From Ascochyta rabiei (taxonomy: Eukaryota; Ascomycota; Dothideomycetes; Pleosporales; Didymellaceae), in the NCBI RefSeq assembly GCF_004011695.2, contig NC_082410.1, forward strand, positions 434,001 to 498,000: a DNA stretch of 64,000 nt, given 5' to 3'. Numbering within the stretch: position 1 is the first letter of the stretch; each line of letters opens with the position of its first letter. The position numbers and the translations under genes were made by a program. Shown here piece by piece: positions 1 through 10,328 of this stretch. The notes under the pieces are model-generated. The model was given only the letters and a program-made list of their open reading frames with translations, did not search any database and was not told where the DNA came from.

Positions 1-374
1 CTGGTTCCTTAATCTTTGGCTTCGTCGCTCAGAATCCCTCGACGGCTGGATGGGTCGGCTTGGAGTTCGGCATCGGAATGGCTGCGTTCGGTCTCATGCA
101 GGCACCGTCTGTAGGCTTCAACTACATCATCGAGTCGTACACGAGCGTGGCAGGAGACTGCTTCGTTGCCATAACGAGTGCAAGAGCTCTTGTGTCGTTC
201 GCGTGGACTTTCTTCGTCGGCGATTGGGTGAATAGTCGTGGTGCTGCCGAGCCTTTTGGTGTCTTCGGAATGCTGATGGGAATTTTCGCGCTGATGACCA
301 TTCCGGTTGTGATTTGGGGCAAGAGGCTGAGGATTTGGACTGCTAAATGGGTTCCAGAGGGTAGTGCTCAGTAA
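1..374 (+). CDS. MFS transporter, C-terminal part (5' end outside window)
   Basis: The frame is open from the window edge (first full codon at base 3) to a TAA at 372-374, giving about 123 residues. They contain three to four hydrophobic helices with the pattern of the last helices of a fungal major facilitator: a GSLIFGFVAQ segment, a helix with YIIESY followed by a small-residue helix, and a closing helix with VFGMLMGIFALMTIPVVIWG. The end is a short basic cytosolic tail (RLRIWTAKW). Substrate cannot be told from this fragment. It converges with the FAD monooxygenase gene whose stop lies 292 bp downstream, so a co-regulated pair is possible but not shown. The family call is good; drug or metabolite exporter is only a guess. 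Confidence 0.8.
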   Translation, partial: GSLIFGFVAQNPSTAGWVGLEFGIGMAAFGLMQAPSVGFNYIIESYTSVAGDCFVAITSARALVSFAWTFFVGDWVNSRGAAEPFGVFGMLMGIFALMTIPVVIWGKRLRIWTAKWVPEGSAQ

Positions 375-666
375 TTTCGCGTTGTCACAAGTACAACTGC
401 TAGACACGCTGCTTTCCTGTCGTCTTTCATCTACTCGATTGCCATGTGATTCATCTGTGACGATGTCTGACTACACAACTTACGCACTCGTGATGTAGGC
501 CTGCAAACTCCACTTTTCAAGCCTGTGTGAAAGCCGCGTGGATGAAGCGCGATTAGTACCCGTCACGTTTAGGAGAATCTCTCATAGCGGACATACTCAC
601 CGCTCACAAAGGGGAAAACTAGAGAGACGAGGATGTGCATTAAGAACATTGATTTGAAACAGGAGG

Positions 667-2881
667 TTACTCGGCTCGCCTTGCAGAGCTGACATCGCTC
701 ACTCCAGTGCCCTCTACGATCTTCGCCTCAACAACCTCAAACACCGGCACCTCCTGCAACCTCGCGATAACATGATGCAGCGTGGGCAGTGCCTTCCAGT
801 CAAGAGAATCGAAACTGATTTGTGCATTTCTCGTTTGGAGCGTCTTCTGCACCCTTCTCTCCACAGTCTTCGCCTCCTCGTCATTTGGCAGGAAAGCCGT
901 GTACTCTACATCAGCTTGGCCTCGCTCTTTGCTGCCGATGCTTCCTGTGGCGGGAATGTGTTTGGAGATGAACAGACCCTCTTCGGCTGACGCGGGCGCT
1001 TGTGGAGGTGCCGCACCATCATCTGCCAGAGGCTCTGAAAGATCTGAAAGTGTTAGTGTGGCGAATTTCGAGCCCATCCAGCTGGCATTCAGTGACCAGG
1101 TGGTGCCGTCCTGCTGCACGTCAAGATCGGCGAACAACTTTGGAAAACCGAGCTCTTCCCTTCCACTCAGGATGGGGTCTGCCAGGTTCTCGAACAGCAC
1201 CGGGAGATAGCTGCCTGTAACTGTCTCCCCGTTTTCCTTGGTGTATTGCACGCCATGGATGTACAGTCCAAAGTGCGAGTAGCCCCGGCCGCCTAGCCAT
1301 TCGAGATTGCCGAGCTGTGTCGCTGCGAGAGTGGCGTAGACCACTGTATCTGCAGATGCGAACTTGAGTTTCTCAGTCGGAAAGAGATTCTGCAGCAGCG
1401 TTCTGCTGGTCTTGAACTTCACGCTTGTCGTCTTGAATGTTGCTTGACTACCGTCTCGAGGACGGCCGTGGAAGTCTTGTCGAGGCCCGGGCATTGGACC
1501 GAAAGATGTCGGCATCCTCCAGAGCAGACCTTTCCTGTTTTCCCACTCCCATTGTCTGAGCATTTGGCTTGAGTGGTCCCACTCGTCGTGGCCAAAGTTA
1601 TAGGCAGTAAAGCGGGATGAGTCCAGCGGGGGGCCGCTGCCCAAGTCGTTACCGGCAATACGGGAGATTTCTTGTATGTAAGAAGCGCGCTCAAAGCGGC
1701 ACTTCTGGTATAGTTTCAGACGATCGGGGATGGCACTAAGGGATGTACCTCTCTGTAGCATGACTGCAAGAGATGCGGCATCTTCAATGGCCTGAGCTGC
1801 ACCTTGTCCTTGATCTTTTGAAAAATACGTTAGCTCAGGTCAGTGCTTTCCCGGTAACTTGGAGCGACATACGAGGTGTGAAAGGGTGAGCTGCGTCACC
1901 AATGAGAACGAGCTTCTCATGTGTCCACGTAGGTAGTTGCTCCATATCCAGCAACTCCCACACCTTCAATGTCTCTTCATCCGCCATACTGAGCAGCTTG
2001 AGCACGGCCGGCTCAAAGTCCTTGTACACCTCGAGCATCTTGTTGATGTTACCCTTGTTCTGCCAGTCAGCGCTGCCGGGCGCCTCAGAAATGACTTGGG
2101 AATCAGATGTGGGATGTATGTTGTTGAAGTTCAACAGGGTGTTGTCTGATGTTGGGTACACGACAATACGACGGTCACGACCGAACATCATGATAAGGTG
2201 ACCCTCGTGCTCGGCGAACTTCCTTGTCTCTGGATCGGCCAAAGCACTCTCTCTTGAGATGAGAAAGCGGAAAGAACTCTTTCCAGAAGCAAAAGTCTTG
2301 ATGTTCTCAGCACCAGGTATTTTTGACCTTGTCTTTGAGTGGACACCATCAGCACCAACGACAACGTCGCCATATACGACTTCGCCGTTGTCGAGTGTGA
2401 CACTGCCTTCTGCAGTGTTGACATCCGCGACTCGCGACCGTGTCTTTAGGATGGCGGGTTTTCCAGGGCCATCCTCTGTCGTTGCCAACCTCTTCAGCTC
2501 AGAATGCAAGCTGACACGATGTGCAAGCTGCCAGGGATACTGCCAGCGGTGGGCTTCCCGTTCAACGGGTATGCTGAACAGTTCTTTTCCCGTCGGCAAC
2601 CACTGGCTCAATTTCTTGCAAGTGATGGCGCCGATTTTTTCTGGAAAGAGTCCCATGCGTCGAAGTAGTCCGTTGGCATTGGGTGCAAGATGTATGGCTG
2701 CACCAAGCTCATTGGCGAATCGAGACTGCTCCAATAGGGTGACAGTGTGTCCTTGTTGGCGCAAAAGAATGGCGGCGGATAGACCACCAATGCCAGCGCC
2801 GACTATGGTGATGTTCAGCGGTCGGGTCTCATCATTTGATGTACCGTTGGCACTGTTTGTTTGGTTCTGTGTGAAGTCCAT
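667..2881 (-). CDS. FAD-dependent monooxygenase (salicylate hydroxylase-like) fused to acetoacetate decarboxylase-like domain
   Basis: Two exons, complement(join(667..1814,1873..2881)), 718 residues; the 58-bp intron (GTATGT..AAAAG) restores the hallmark GDAAHP..HQGQGAAQAIEDA motif exactly across the junction. Residues 28-33 are the GxGxxG dinucleotide fold, VVVGADGVHS is the DG motif and GDAAHP the ribityl-binding motif, so the first ~400 residues are a group A aromatic hydroxylase using FAD and NAD(P)H. From about residue 430 the protein resembles the acetoacetate decarboxylase beta-barrel; REELGFPKLF carries one lysine (about K562) where true decarboxylases have the Schiff-base lysine pair. 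I take the ATG at 2881 (MDFTQNQ) rather than 2950, because the upstream in-frame codons are a 21-bp tandem duplication. Substrate unknown; coupled hydroxylation and decarboxylation is inference. Confidence 0.88.
1815..1872 (-). other. Intron of the FAD monooxygenase-decarboxylase gene
   Basis: Donor GTATGT and acceptor AAAAG, with a CTGACCT/GCTAACG branch-like region. Removal joins CCT-C to AT-CAA and recreates the conserved P-H-Q-G-Q-G stretch of salicylate hydroxylases, which is strong internal proof. Confidence 0.9.
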
Positions 2882-2902
2882 GATGATGGAGAGTGTTGAA
2901 TA

Positions 2903-2944
2903 TACAGGTGAGAGAATAGAGAGTACAGGTGAGAGAATAGAGAA
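2903..2944. repeat. 21-bp tandem duplication just upstream of the monooxygenase start
   Basis: Two nearly identical copies of a unit beginning TACAGGTGAGAGAATAG. It keeps the minus-strand frame open, which explains the apparent 23-residue N-terminal extension of the monooxygenase. Confidence 0.85.
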
Positions 2945-3304
2945 GCACAAGGCTAAAAGTACTCAAAGTTCAAATGAACCATCAGGTATTACCTTGGTCC
3001 GATCTCTCTGGCATCACTGAATGTCAGATCGTGGCAACGGAATGTGGGGGACATCTGTTGACTTGCCGAAAATGTGGGTTTCTATACGACGACTGCCGTT
3101 AGTGTCAGCAAATGCACGAGCCGGCATCACAAGACATGTTTCTAATTTCGGGTGAAACTTCGCACGGTTATCTGAAGGTTGCTATGAGGTGTCGAGGAAG
3201 GTCGGTGGTATTGGTGCCTAGAAGGATGTACGCAAGCACCCCACCCCATACCTACACTGTTACGATCGAAGTTACATCATAGACAAGTGTGAGGCTCCGA
3301 CTGG

Positions 3305-3352
3305 CCAGCTATAGGTGGCTGACAGTGACCAGCTATAGGTGGTTAACAGTGA
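3305..3352. repeat. 24-bp tandem duplication
   Basis: Two adjacent copies starting CCAGCTATAGGTGG and ending ACAGTGA, differing at two positions. Intergenic; function unknown. Confidence 0.85.
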
Positions 3353-3610
3353 AGGCGGAAGGCTGGGTGACAGCATGCAGGGCAAATCACATAAAGCTGG
3401 CCACTTACCTATGGTACGCACGTGCCGGGGTTTACAGTCCATGTTAATCAGCGTTCCCGATTTGAGTGATTGCATAAATTTGAGCAGCGGTTGTGAGAGT
3501 TTGGGTAGTAGCATAAATTGCTTGGATGAGAGTGCAGGTTCAAAGCAATGCGCGACAAGAACCTCGCCGCTGGCTTCCTATCCAGTGTACAGGCATTCAC
3601 TTTTATCCCA

Positions 3611-4028
3611 TCACCATTCTCCACCGATCTTATAACCAACATCGCGAACCTTACCACCCGTTGCTCGCCAGATCTTCGCAGCTGTCTGGAGTCACATTAG
3701 TTTGACCTTGCACCCCAACCTATCTTGAATGACTCACCCCCTCCAAAAACACTCCTGAGAACATGACACCAATAAAGGTTCTTTCGATCGCGTTTTGGTA
3801 TACTCTCCGTGAACCCTGATCAAGCTCTGTGTTGACGGGTCGGTATGCGGGGATACGACGATGCTCAGTAGGCCAGTCCGGGGGATTGCTTGATCCTGAT
3901 GGCGGAGCAGGGTGTGCGTTCAGCGACGTATCGAGCGGCTCATCAGACTCGGAGTGCGCGAGTTCGTAGTCTCTGAGCACCGCAGCAGAGGCGTAGGTGA
4001 GGGGATTGGAGGTCGTTGTTACGGACAT
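3611..4028 (-). CDS. Small conserved-looking protein of unknown function
   Basis: Two exons, complement(join(3611..3685,3738..4028)), 121 residues. The 52-bp intron has a GTGAGT donor, an ACTAAT branch-like site and a CCAG acceptor, and phase is kept. The predicted protein starts MSVTTTSNPL, has a polar, proline-rich middle (HPAPPSGSSNPPDWPTEHR) and ends in a basic segment with KIWRATGGKVRDVGYKIGGEW. There is one weakly hydrophobic stretch (TFIGVMFSGVFLEG) that could be a short helix. I do not recognise the family. The gene is divergent from the ALDH-like gene, sharing 325 bp of promoter. An in-frame ATG further upstream at 4100 exists, but the chosen one has the better context. Confidence 0.6.
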
Positions 4029-4353
4029 GGTGAATGGAACGTGGTGGTGTGGGAAAAGTCTGCACTCGGCGGTGGAGAAGCTCGTCGAGAAGAAACTCAA
4101 GATTCACTCGAAACGCTGCGGACACACAAGCTTAGGCGTCAGTCGGTGTTCGGCACTGGCGGAAACGTGGAGAAAGCTGGGGTCGTAATGTGGAGGGCGG
4201 ACTGATCCCGAGGCGATAACCACCAATAGGAAACCATCGGCTCTCTACGACGCGTCTGGAGCTCAGCATACTGTTCCTGAGTTTCAAGCCTTATTGCTGG
4301 ATCTTTCTTTCTGTACTCTCTCCTTCCGTTACTTTGAACTCGCTGGCTTCACA
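4029..4353. promoter_or_regulatory. Bidirectional promoter between the small unknown gene and the ALDH-like gene
   Basis: 325 bp between two divergent start codons. The last 60 bp before the plus-strand ATG are CT-rich (TTTCTTTCTGTACTCTCTCC), a common feature just upstream of filamentous-fungal start sites. No specific operator recognised. Confidence 0.5.
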
Positions 4354-5907
4354 ATGGCAGACTCTACACTCGCAGCCCTACAAGCAACTGCCCTCGCAGC
4401 ACGCTGTCACAACTCTTTCTTCCGCCAAAAACAGCTCAAGGCGCTCCACGATGCCTTGCGCAATGACAGCAATACTATCAAAGATGCAATCAAATCAGAT
4501 ACACAAGTCTCAGACAACGAAGCAACGACCGAGGTGGCGCTCGCCTTGGACCTTGTCAAGGAGCATCACAACTCGATAAAGCCAGCTAAGGAGCTAGAGG
4601 AAGAGTATCGAGTCGCAAACGGGAAAGACGCGCTTGACCGAGCAGACCCATGGGGCGTGGTATACATCGAGCCGCAGCAGAACCATACGCCGTTTTACTC
4701 GGCAATTGCGGCACTAAGTGCGGCAATAGTTGCTGGAAACTGTGTTGCGCTGAAAGTGAGTCTTCTCTGTACGAGAATCATTGGCAACGACTTGATGTTG
4801 ACCGTTCCTTAGCTTGAAAACAATCTTCGCGCTCTCCCTCCACTTCTACGCTCTCTCCTCTCCCAGGCTCTTGAACCGGATACTTTCGCCACCATCTCTT
4901 CCGCGCCCTCACAAGATGCACTATCCACAACCTTCCAAGTCCTGCAGGAGACTCGAGTTAAGCAACCGACCCACATGCAACTTGTTGCCACACAAACAAA
5001 AGTCATCGCTATCGTAGACCGCACGGCTGATCTGGTTGCTGCTGCCGAGCACTTGGTCGCTGCACGCTTTGCGTTCGGAGGAAGCTCACCTTATGCTCCC
5101 GATCTTGTGTTTGTCAACGAGTTCGTGAAGAAAGACTTGCTCGAACTAGTCTTGAAGTATGCCATCCCGTATCTTGCTTCATCCGGTGATGCCGCAATCA
5201 ATGGCTCGGCCAAGTCTCCTACACTGGGCGGACAGAAGAAAGAATCCAAGACAGCCGAGGTTCTGAAGTCGCTGGGTAGCAGCAAGTCATGGAGGTCGAA
5301 CGTAGTGACACACGGCTCCAACGGTGCCATTGTCGATCTCTCCAACCTCTCGTCCCTGCCGCCAAAAGCCAATCAACCCATCTTCGCTGTATCAGCCATC
5401 ACCTCACTCGAGCATGCCATCAGCCTAATTGAGGAGGACGACGAGTCCTCTACCGGCCTTCTGGCGGGATACTACTTTGGCGCACCCGCAGCGGGCAAGT
5501 ACCTCAGCCAGTTCATCAAAGCGGATGTTTCACTGGTGAACCACATCCCCTACCGTCTCTTGCTCGGCCCAGCCGCTCCCTCTTACCACACCGTTGACAT
5601 CGATGCGCGATACACAAAGGCACATTTCACACGCACGTCGCCTGTGATCATTGTACCCACGGCTTCGCACTCGACGCTTGCCAACGTGCTCAGTGGCAAG
5701 GAGTCGAGGAAAGTAGCGGCGCAGGCGCTGAGCAAGGCGACGCAGGAGATCAAGGAGAAGAAGAGGGCGGAGTGGATCGCCATTGGGTTTTTTGAGCAGG
5801 GTATTCTGATCGGTCTGGGCTTTTATGGTATTCCGCTTCTGGTGTGTCTTGGCACAGGGCTGTTCTTTGGCATCCGAGCTGGGTTGACGCGTTTGTCCTT
5901 GATTTAA
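4354..5907 (+). CDS. Aldehyde dehydrogenase-like membrane protein lacking the catalytic Cys and Glu
   Basis: join(4354..4755,4813..5907), 498 residues; the 57-bp intron (GTGAGT..CTTAG) joins GNCVALK to LENNL, the ALDH nucleotide-binding segment. The fold is recognisable: HTPFYSAIAALSAAIVAGNCVALK, IVDRTADL and YAPDLVFV match fatty-aldehyde dehydrogenases (Hfd1 type), and the C-terminus has a hydrophobic tail (ILIGLGFYGIPLLVCLGTGLF) as in membrane-anchored ALDH3 enzymes. However the normal catalytic Cys position reads GSSPYAPD (Pro at about 227), and the normal general-base Glu (LELGGK) reads VATQTK (Ala at about 193); the 34-residue spacing equals the normal Glu268-Cys302 spacing. It should therefore not be an active dehydrogenase. 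Reading frame and splice sites are intact, so it is not a decaying gene. Role unknown; a regulatory or scaffold pseudoenzyme is inference. Confidence 0.85.
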
Positions 5908-6430
5908 GGCACTGTCCATGTCCTTTGTTACCTGTCGTCCATATGATTCAGCGTACTTGATCGCGCGCACAACAAAAGCTCATCTCTGCTGAACTTCCCT
6001 CTCGATTGTGACCGACGCTGCCATGTTCAAGCTGAGGGGTGACCGTCCAGGTGTGAGTAGACATGTCAATAGAGGCAAACTTGTGACGCGGAAGCCTGAT
6101 CCAATAGGCTGGCTGCACACACAGCCCATGCTAACTCAAGCCATGTCCATGTCAAGCGTGGCTTCGTTAGGCCCAATCGCAGGTCAAGCCAAGTTCAAAC
6201 GTTTTCGCAGCCGAGGCGTCGGGGCTGATGTGAAAATGGGTTGATATTTCTAGAAATGTTTCGGGCCAGAAGCTCTCCACATACAGTGTCCTTTACCACT
6301 ACCTTCTGATGCCTTCTTAGTCATACAAGATGTCTTACAACGCCGGGACCATGCAGGGTGGCGGGCATGAATCAGTCTCCTGCACCAGCCATGTTTATAG
6401 ATTGAAAAAGCGTCTTCCCCTCCTTGTCCT
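5908..6430. other. Convergent intergenic region, nothing recognised
   Basis: Spacer between the 3' ends of the ALDH-like gene and MRPS8. Open frames here have no recognisable content; it should carry both 3' UTRs. Confidence 0.5.
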
Positions 6431-7030
6431 CTACCACACCCTGCACAATGCCATACCGCCCAATTGTCTCTCCACGCACTCTCGTGCCTCCAGAATACCC
6501 CGGTCCGTTGTGAGGAACATGCACTCTCCCGGGTGTGTAAGCCCTTTGACGTAGCTCGACTCTCGTGTCCTTGTGATCTTGCCCAGGTCCTGTGAAGTGA
6601 GCCATATCCGCCTTGTTGGCTTTGAAACAAGCTTCATGTTCTTCAAGACCGGCTCGTTGTTCCAGTACTTGAGGCCGAGCCAGAGTCTTCGCCTCGCAGG
6701 GTTTGTGGGTACGCCGATGTTGTTGAACTGCTCCTTGCCGAGGACTTGCTCTGTCTCCGCGCCGCCTTCTACATTGAATGCTTGCCATGGTTCTTTCTGG
6801 AGCCTTCGTGCCATCATGTCGAGCTCTTCTGGGTCGGGCTGCGATTGCAGGAGGAAAGGCTTTGGCGGTGAGACTCCACCGAGGGTTACCGAGGAAAGAA
6901 AGCCTTCGCGCTGCAGGCCAAGGACCAGGTTGACATGCATCTTCGAGACGGGAATCGATGTCAGGCCGAGACGAGCCTTGGATGCATTTTGCAAGTGTGA
7001 GCACACGTGTGCAAGGTTGACGAGCGACAT
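6431..7030 (-). CDS. MRPS8: Mitochondrial small-subunit ribosomal protein uS8m
   Basis: Single exon of 199 residues, starting MSLVNLAHVCSHLQNASKAR. The N-terminal pattern (VNLAHVCSHLQNA..AR....PVSKMHVNLVLGLQREGFLSSV) is the fungal mitochondrial uS8 signature: helix, then the MH/NL segment and the G-F/I loop, as in bacterial S8 (D-MLTRIRNA...IL..EGFI). The C-terminal half has RRLWLGLKYWNNEPVL and ITRTRES, matching the beta-rich rRNA-binding domain. The protein binds 16S-type rRNA of the mitoribosome small subunit. There is no obvious separate presequence; the N-terminal helix may serve as the import signal, as is usual for this protein. Divergent from the gene at 7564, sharing 533 bp. Confidence 0.92.
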   Translation of the reverse strand: MSLVNLAHVCSHLQNASKARLGLTSIPVSKMHVNLVLGLQREGFLSSVTLGGVSPPKPFLLQSQPDPEELDMMARRLQKEPWQAFNVEGGAETEQVLGKEQFNNIGVPTNPARRRLWLGLKYWNNEPVLKNMKLVSKPTRRIWLTSQDLGKITRTRESSYVKGLTHPGECMFLTTDRGILEARECVERQLGGMALCRVW

Positions 7031-7563
7031 GTTGGCGGTGGTGATGCGGTGTTAGCCCTCGAGGGGCTGCGGTGAAAGGGGAGGTGCGGCGTGCAGGTGG
7101 CCGTTTGTCGAGCGATTGTCGCGCCGTCGAATGGGTGTGAATGCGGCGATGCAGACTAGGCGTCGTGCTGCAGCTGCGCGTGCTGTCGTTGATGCGTTGA
7201 TGCGTTGATGGACGCTCGTCTGTAAATTTCTCCGAGTCGCGCCTGCCAGTCCGGCGGAGGGGCCCGAGCTTCTTCCTCTGGCGCTTGCTGTGGCACCAAG
7301 ACCGTGGGCGCTTCGAGGACCAATACGACTGACGAGCTCACAACGGCTCCAGTATCCTAGCGTCTTCGTGCTCCAACGCTTCTATATATTCTCTTGATCT
7401 GCTGTCGTGACTTGTGCATGCTAACCAACGGCTTTGGCTTCTGTTCAGCTTCTGCTTCAGCTTCATTTTGTAGCCTCGTAACGCCATCCATCCATCCATC
7501 TTGAACGTTGGGCATGGGAGAGCTGACCAGACTCACGACTTGACCACTTCACACACCGGCAAG
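7031..7563. promoter_or_regulatory. Bidirectional promoter of MRPS8 and the Pro/Gln-rich gene
   Basis: 533 bp between divergent starts. It contains a short array GTTGATGC/GTTGATGC/GTTGATGG near 7189-7211, a TATATATT at 7382 and a CATCCATCCATC tract near 7488. No gene supported. Confidence 0.5.
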
Positions 7564-9085
7564 ATGCCTCCACAGCAGGGCGAGGTTTCTCTGATGACGC
7601 TGTAAGCCAGCTCCATGCTCCAACCAAGGTGCACGAGACCTCCTGACCTCGGGACAGCTTCGCAGATGTACATTATTACTTGTCTCCCCCTACCCACCAA
7701 CCCCCGCACCAACGCTTCGACAAGAGCTCGTATGTCTACCTCTATCACAACCCTATGCGTCAGACTGGGCGCATAGAGATCGCGAACCATCCTGGCACCC
7801 CTCACCAGGACGCGTTCGCTGGCCGTGAGTTCTTACGTCGACGCACGCTATCCTCAACGCATGAGCTGACCTAGGCTGCCCACCAGAATTGGACGGTGTA
7901 AAGGTCGAGCAGTCGTACAAGCACCCATGCCTGTTCTCACTTACTGTTGATGCCTTTCCGGGCCAGCATGGAAGCGCAGGCGGTACACCTCAGCAAGACA
8001 TGTCCCAATGGCACCTTCCTGTACCCGATCCCAACAACCAGGGCAAGTACATGTACAGACTGCACACGGTAGACGTCTACCTGTGGACTGCAAACGATGC
8101 CAGCATGTTCTTGGATTCCCTACGGAGGGTCATGCAGCCACATCAACTCCACATCACCACAGACCCCCAGGCTGTCACGCCTACATCAGCCCATGATGAC
8201 TACAAGAGCGATGCAATGAGCCCCCTCATTGCCAACTTGGAGAGAGCTGCGATATCGCATCAGAGCCGTACCCCTAGTCTAAGCACTACGCAAGCCTTTC
8301 CAGGCCCTCCCCAGGCCTTCCCTGGCCCGCCAGCTGGTCGCGCGTCCACTGCGAGCCCTACGGGCGAGCAGGGCTTCGCACCCATGGCCTACAACCCTGC
8401 TGCACCCGCGGCACCCGAGCCCATTGCTCATCGCGAGAAGACGCCGCCACCGCTCGATGGGGCCGATGGAACGGGCCTCGCTGGAGCTGCTGTGAATGAC
8501 TCGCAGCCACAGCAGTACAGCCATGCGCTGCAGACGTCCTTCAGCCCTCAAGCAGCGTCTGGGCCCTATCAGCCTGGACCACCTGCATCAGGGCATGGTT
8601 TCCGTGGTCCACCAAGTGTGCAGCGGACCCATCCATCTGGCTCGATGCCACCTGGGCAGAGCGTCCCTTCGTTTGCAGGACCGCCTCCGTCGGCGCCTCC
8701 AGCGGAATCGTATGGCCAGCCGAGCAGTCCAGCGCCACCAGGCGTCCAGCGGCCGTCCTCGATAGCGGTACAACAGTATGCTGGGTATGGTGGATCACCT
8801 GGCTACGCGGCTGGCCCTCCTACTCCTGGCCTGCCGTCGCCAGGTCTGCAGCAGCCACAGCACTACCTGGGTTACGGGCAGCATCAGTACGGCAGCACTG
8901 CACAGCAGGCACCCGGGACAGACGCAGGCGACTTGCACAAACAGTTCTACCGTCCGACCGAACATGAAGCTGGCGTTACGAACCACTACACAGCATCGGC
9001 GCCCAACTCGAACATGGGCAAGAGGGTGGTCAAGGTGGAGAAGGGCGTGGGGCGCTTCCTCAAGAAGCTCGACAGTAAGTGGTAG
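7564..9085 (+). CDS. Conserved-looking Pro/Gln-rich protein with a folded N-terminal domain, unknown function
   Basis: join(7564..7601,7658..7824,7887..9085), 467 residues. Introns of 56 and 62 bp have GTAAGC and GTGAGT donors and CTGAC branch sites. Residues ~10-130 look folded (LFADVHYYLSPP, YVYLYHNPMRQTGRIEIAN, CLFSLTVDAFPG, YRLHTVDVYLWTANDASMFLDSLRRVM); beta-strands closing with an amphipathic helix could be a PH-like fold, but this is a guess. The remainder is low complexity, rich in Pro, Gln, Gly and Ser, closing with a basic amphipathic segment NMGKRVVKVEKGVGRFLKKLD. A perfect GTAAGT donor at the last codons and a TTTTTCTTAG acceptor 40 bp later could replace the last residues (SKW) by a TSAPC end. 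A second in-frame acceptor 12 nt upstream of exon 3 would add four residues. Confidence 0.72.
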
Positions 9086-9408
9086 GCACGGTAGCCTTGG
9101 CCTCTGTTGTGTGATTTTTCTTAGCCAGCGCGCCTTGTTGAAAACAAGATACCCACTCGTTGATGCAATCTTGGGCATGGGCATGACCCGCGAGGTGAGA
9201 TGCGATCACCGAGCGTAGGGTTGCCAATCAAAGGACCGCGCTAGTTGGCGGAAGCTGAGCCTAGCTCTGGCCCCAGAATAGCAGCAGGTTTTTTGGGACA
9301 TGACATGTGGTGGGGCCTTGTTGATGTTGATGCTGGTGGTGGTGCTGATGCTGGTGGTGGTGTTGATGCTGGTGGTGGTGCTGTTGCTGGTGGTGGTGCT
9401 GTTGCTGG

Positions 9409-9443
<35 letters not shown>

Positions 9444-9463
9444 GTGCTAGTGCTGCTGTTGCT

Positions 9464-9800
9464 GTTGCTGCTGTTGCTGCTGTTGCTGCTGTTGCTGCTG
9501 TTGCTGCTGTTGCTGCTGTTGCTGCTGTTGCTGCTGTTGCTGCTGTTGCTGCTGTTGCTGCTGTTGCTGCTGTTGCTGCTGTTGCTGCTGTTGCTGCTGT
9601 TGCTGCTGTTGCTGCTGTTGCTGCTGTTGCTGCTGTTGCTGCTGTTGCTGCTGTTGCTGCTGTTGCTGCTGTTGCTGCTGTTGCTGCTGTTGCTGCTGTT
9701 GCTGCTGTTGCTGCTGTTGCTGCTGTTGCTGCTGTTGCTGCTGTTGCTGCTGTTGCTGCTGTTGCTGCTGTTGCTGCTGTTGCTGCTGTTGCTGCTGTTG
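9464..9800. repeat. Uninterrupted (TTGCTGCTG)n minisatellite, about 37 copies
   Basis: A 9-bp unit repeated over about 337 bp with no interruption that I could see by eye, preceded by a degenerate GCTGGTGGTGGT/GTTGCTGTTGCT tract from about 9320. It ends at TTGCCGCTGCC. Plus-strand frames give poly-Leu or Ala/Val repeats; minus-strand frames give poly-Gln, Ser-Ser-Asn or Ala/Thr repeats. Intergenic by gene context. Confidence 0.95.
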
Positions 9801-10328
9801 CCGCTGCCGGTACTGCTGATGTAACCGTTCGAGGCCCCACACAGTGGCGGCAGAGAAAGAAGACAAGTGAGGATGGCACGACGGTGACCGAATGGCTGAA
9901 GCGTCAGCGTCCAAGCGTGCGCGTGCGCGTGCGAGAGCCAGTGCCGTGGCCCGTGGTGCACCGCCCCAGCCACAGTTCGGGTGGATCCACCATCAGCCCT
10001 GCATCTCGCATCCTGCATCCTGCCTCCTGCATCCTGGCCCTCAGCCTGGCCCTCAGCCTGTGCCAAGGCGTGGTCTAGGCTGAGCGGCGCCTGTAGCCTG
10101 CTCCCAGCTCTCCTCTCTTCTCCACAGCCCACGCACCTTTGCACGCCGCGGCACTCTTGGAGCGCAATTGCAACGTTTCGCGCTTTCGTTTCCACGTTTT
10201 CTGTACATCGGTTTGACACCAGCTAGTGTCCACCAGTGCCGAGGGACCCGCGCTCGAGAGCTCCACTTCCTCCACGCGGTGATCTCATTTTCCAGACAAT
10301 TTCCCGGCGCGCCTTGGGGGGGGAAGCT

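Larger units (their letters stand above)
2882..3610. promoter_or_regulatory. Upstream region of the FAD monooxygenase gene, no gene seen
   Basis: No convincing coding sequence. It holds two short duplications: a 21-bp unit twice at 2903-2944, and a 24-bp unit twice at 3305-3352 (starting CCAGCTATAGGTGG, two mismatches between copies). The promoter of the monooxygenase should lie here, as should the 3' UTR of the gene ending at 3611. Confidence 0.5.

Noticed and set aside
9206..10219. Long poly-Ser/Asn, poly-Gln, poly-Ala and poly-Leu reading frames on both strands
   Set aside because: All arise from the same stop-free 9-mer repeat; no frame has a convincing non-repeat domain, start context or splice pattern.
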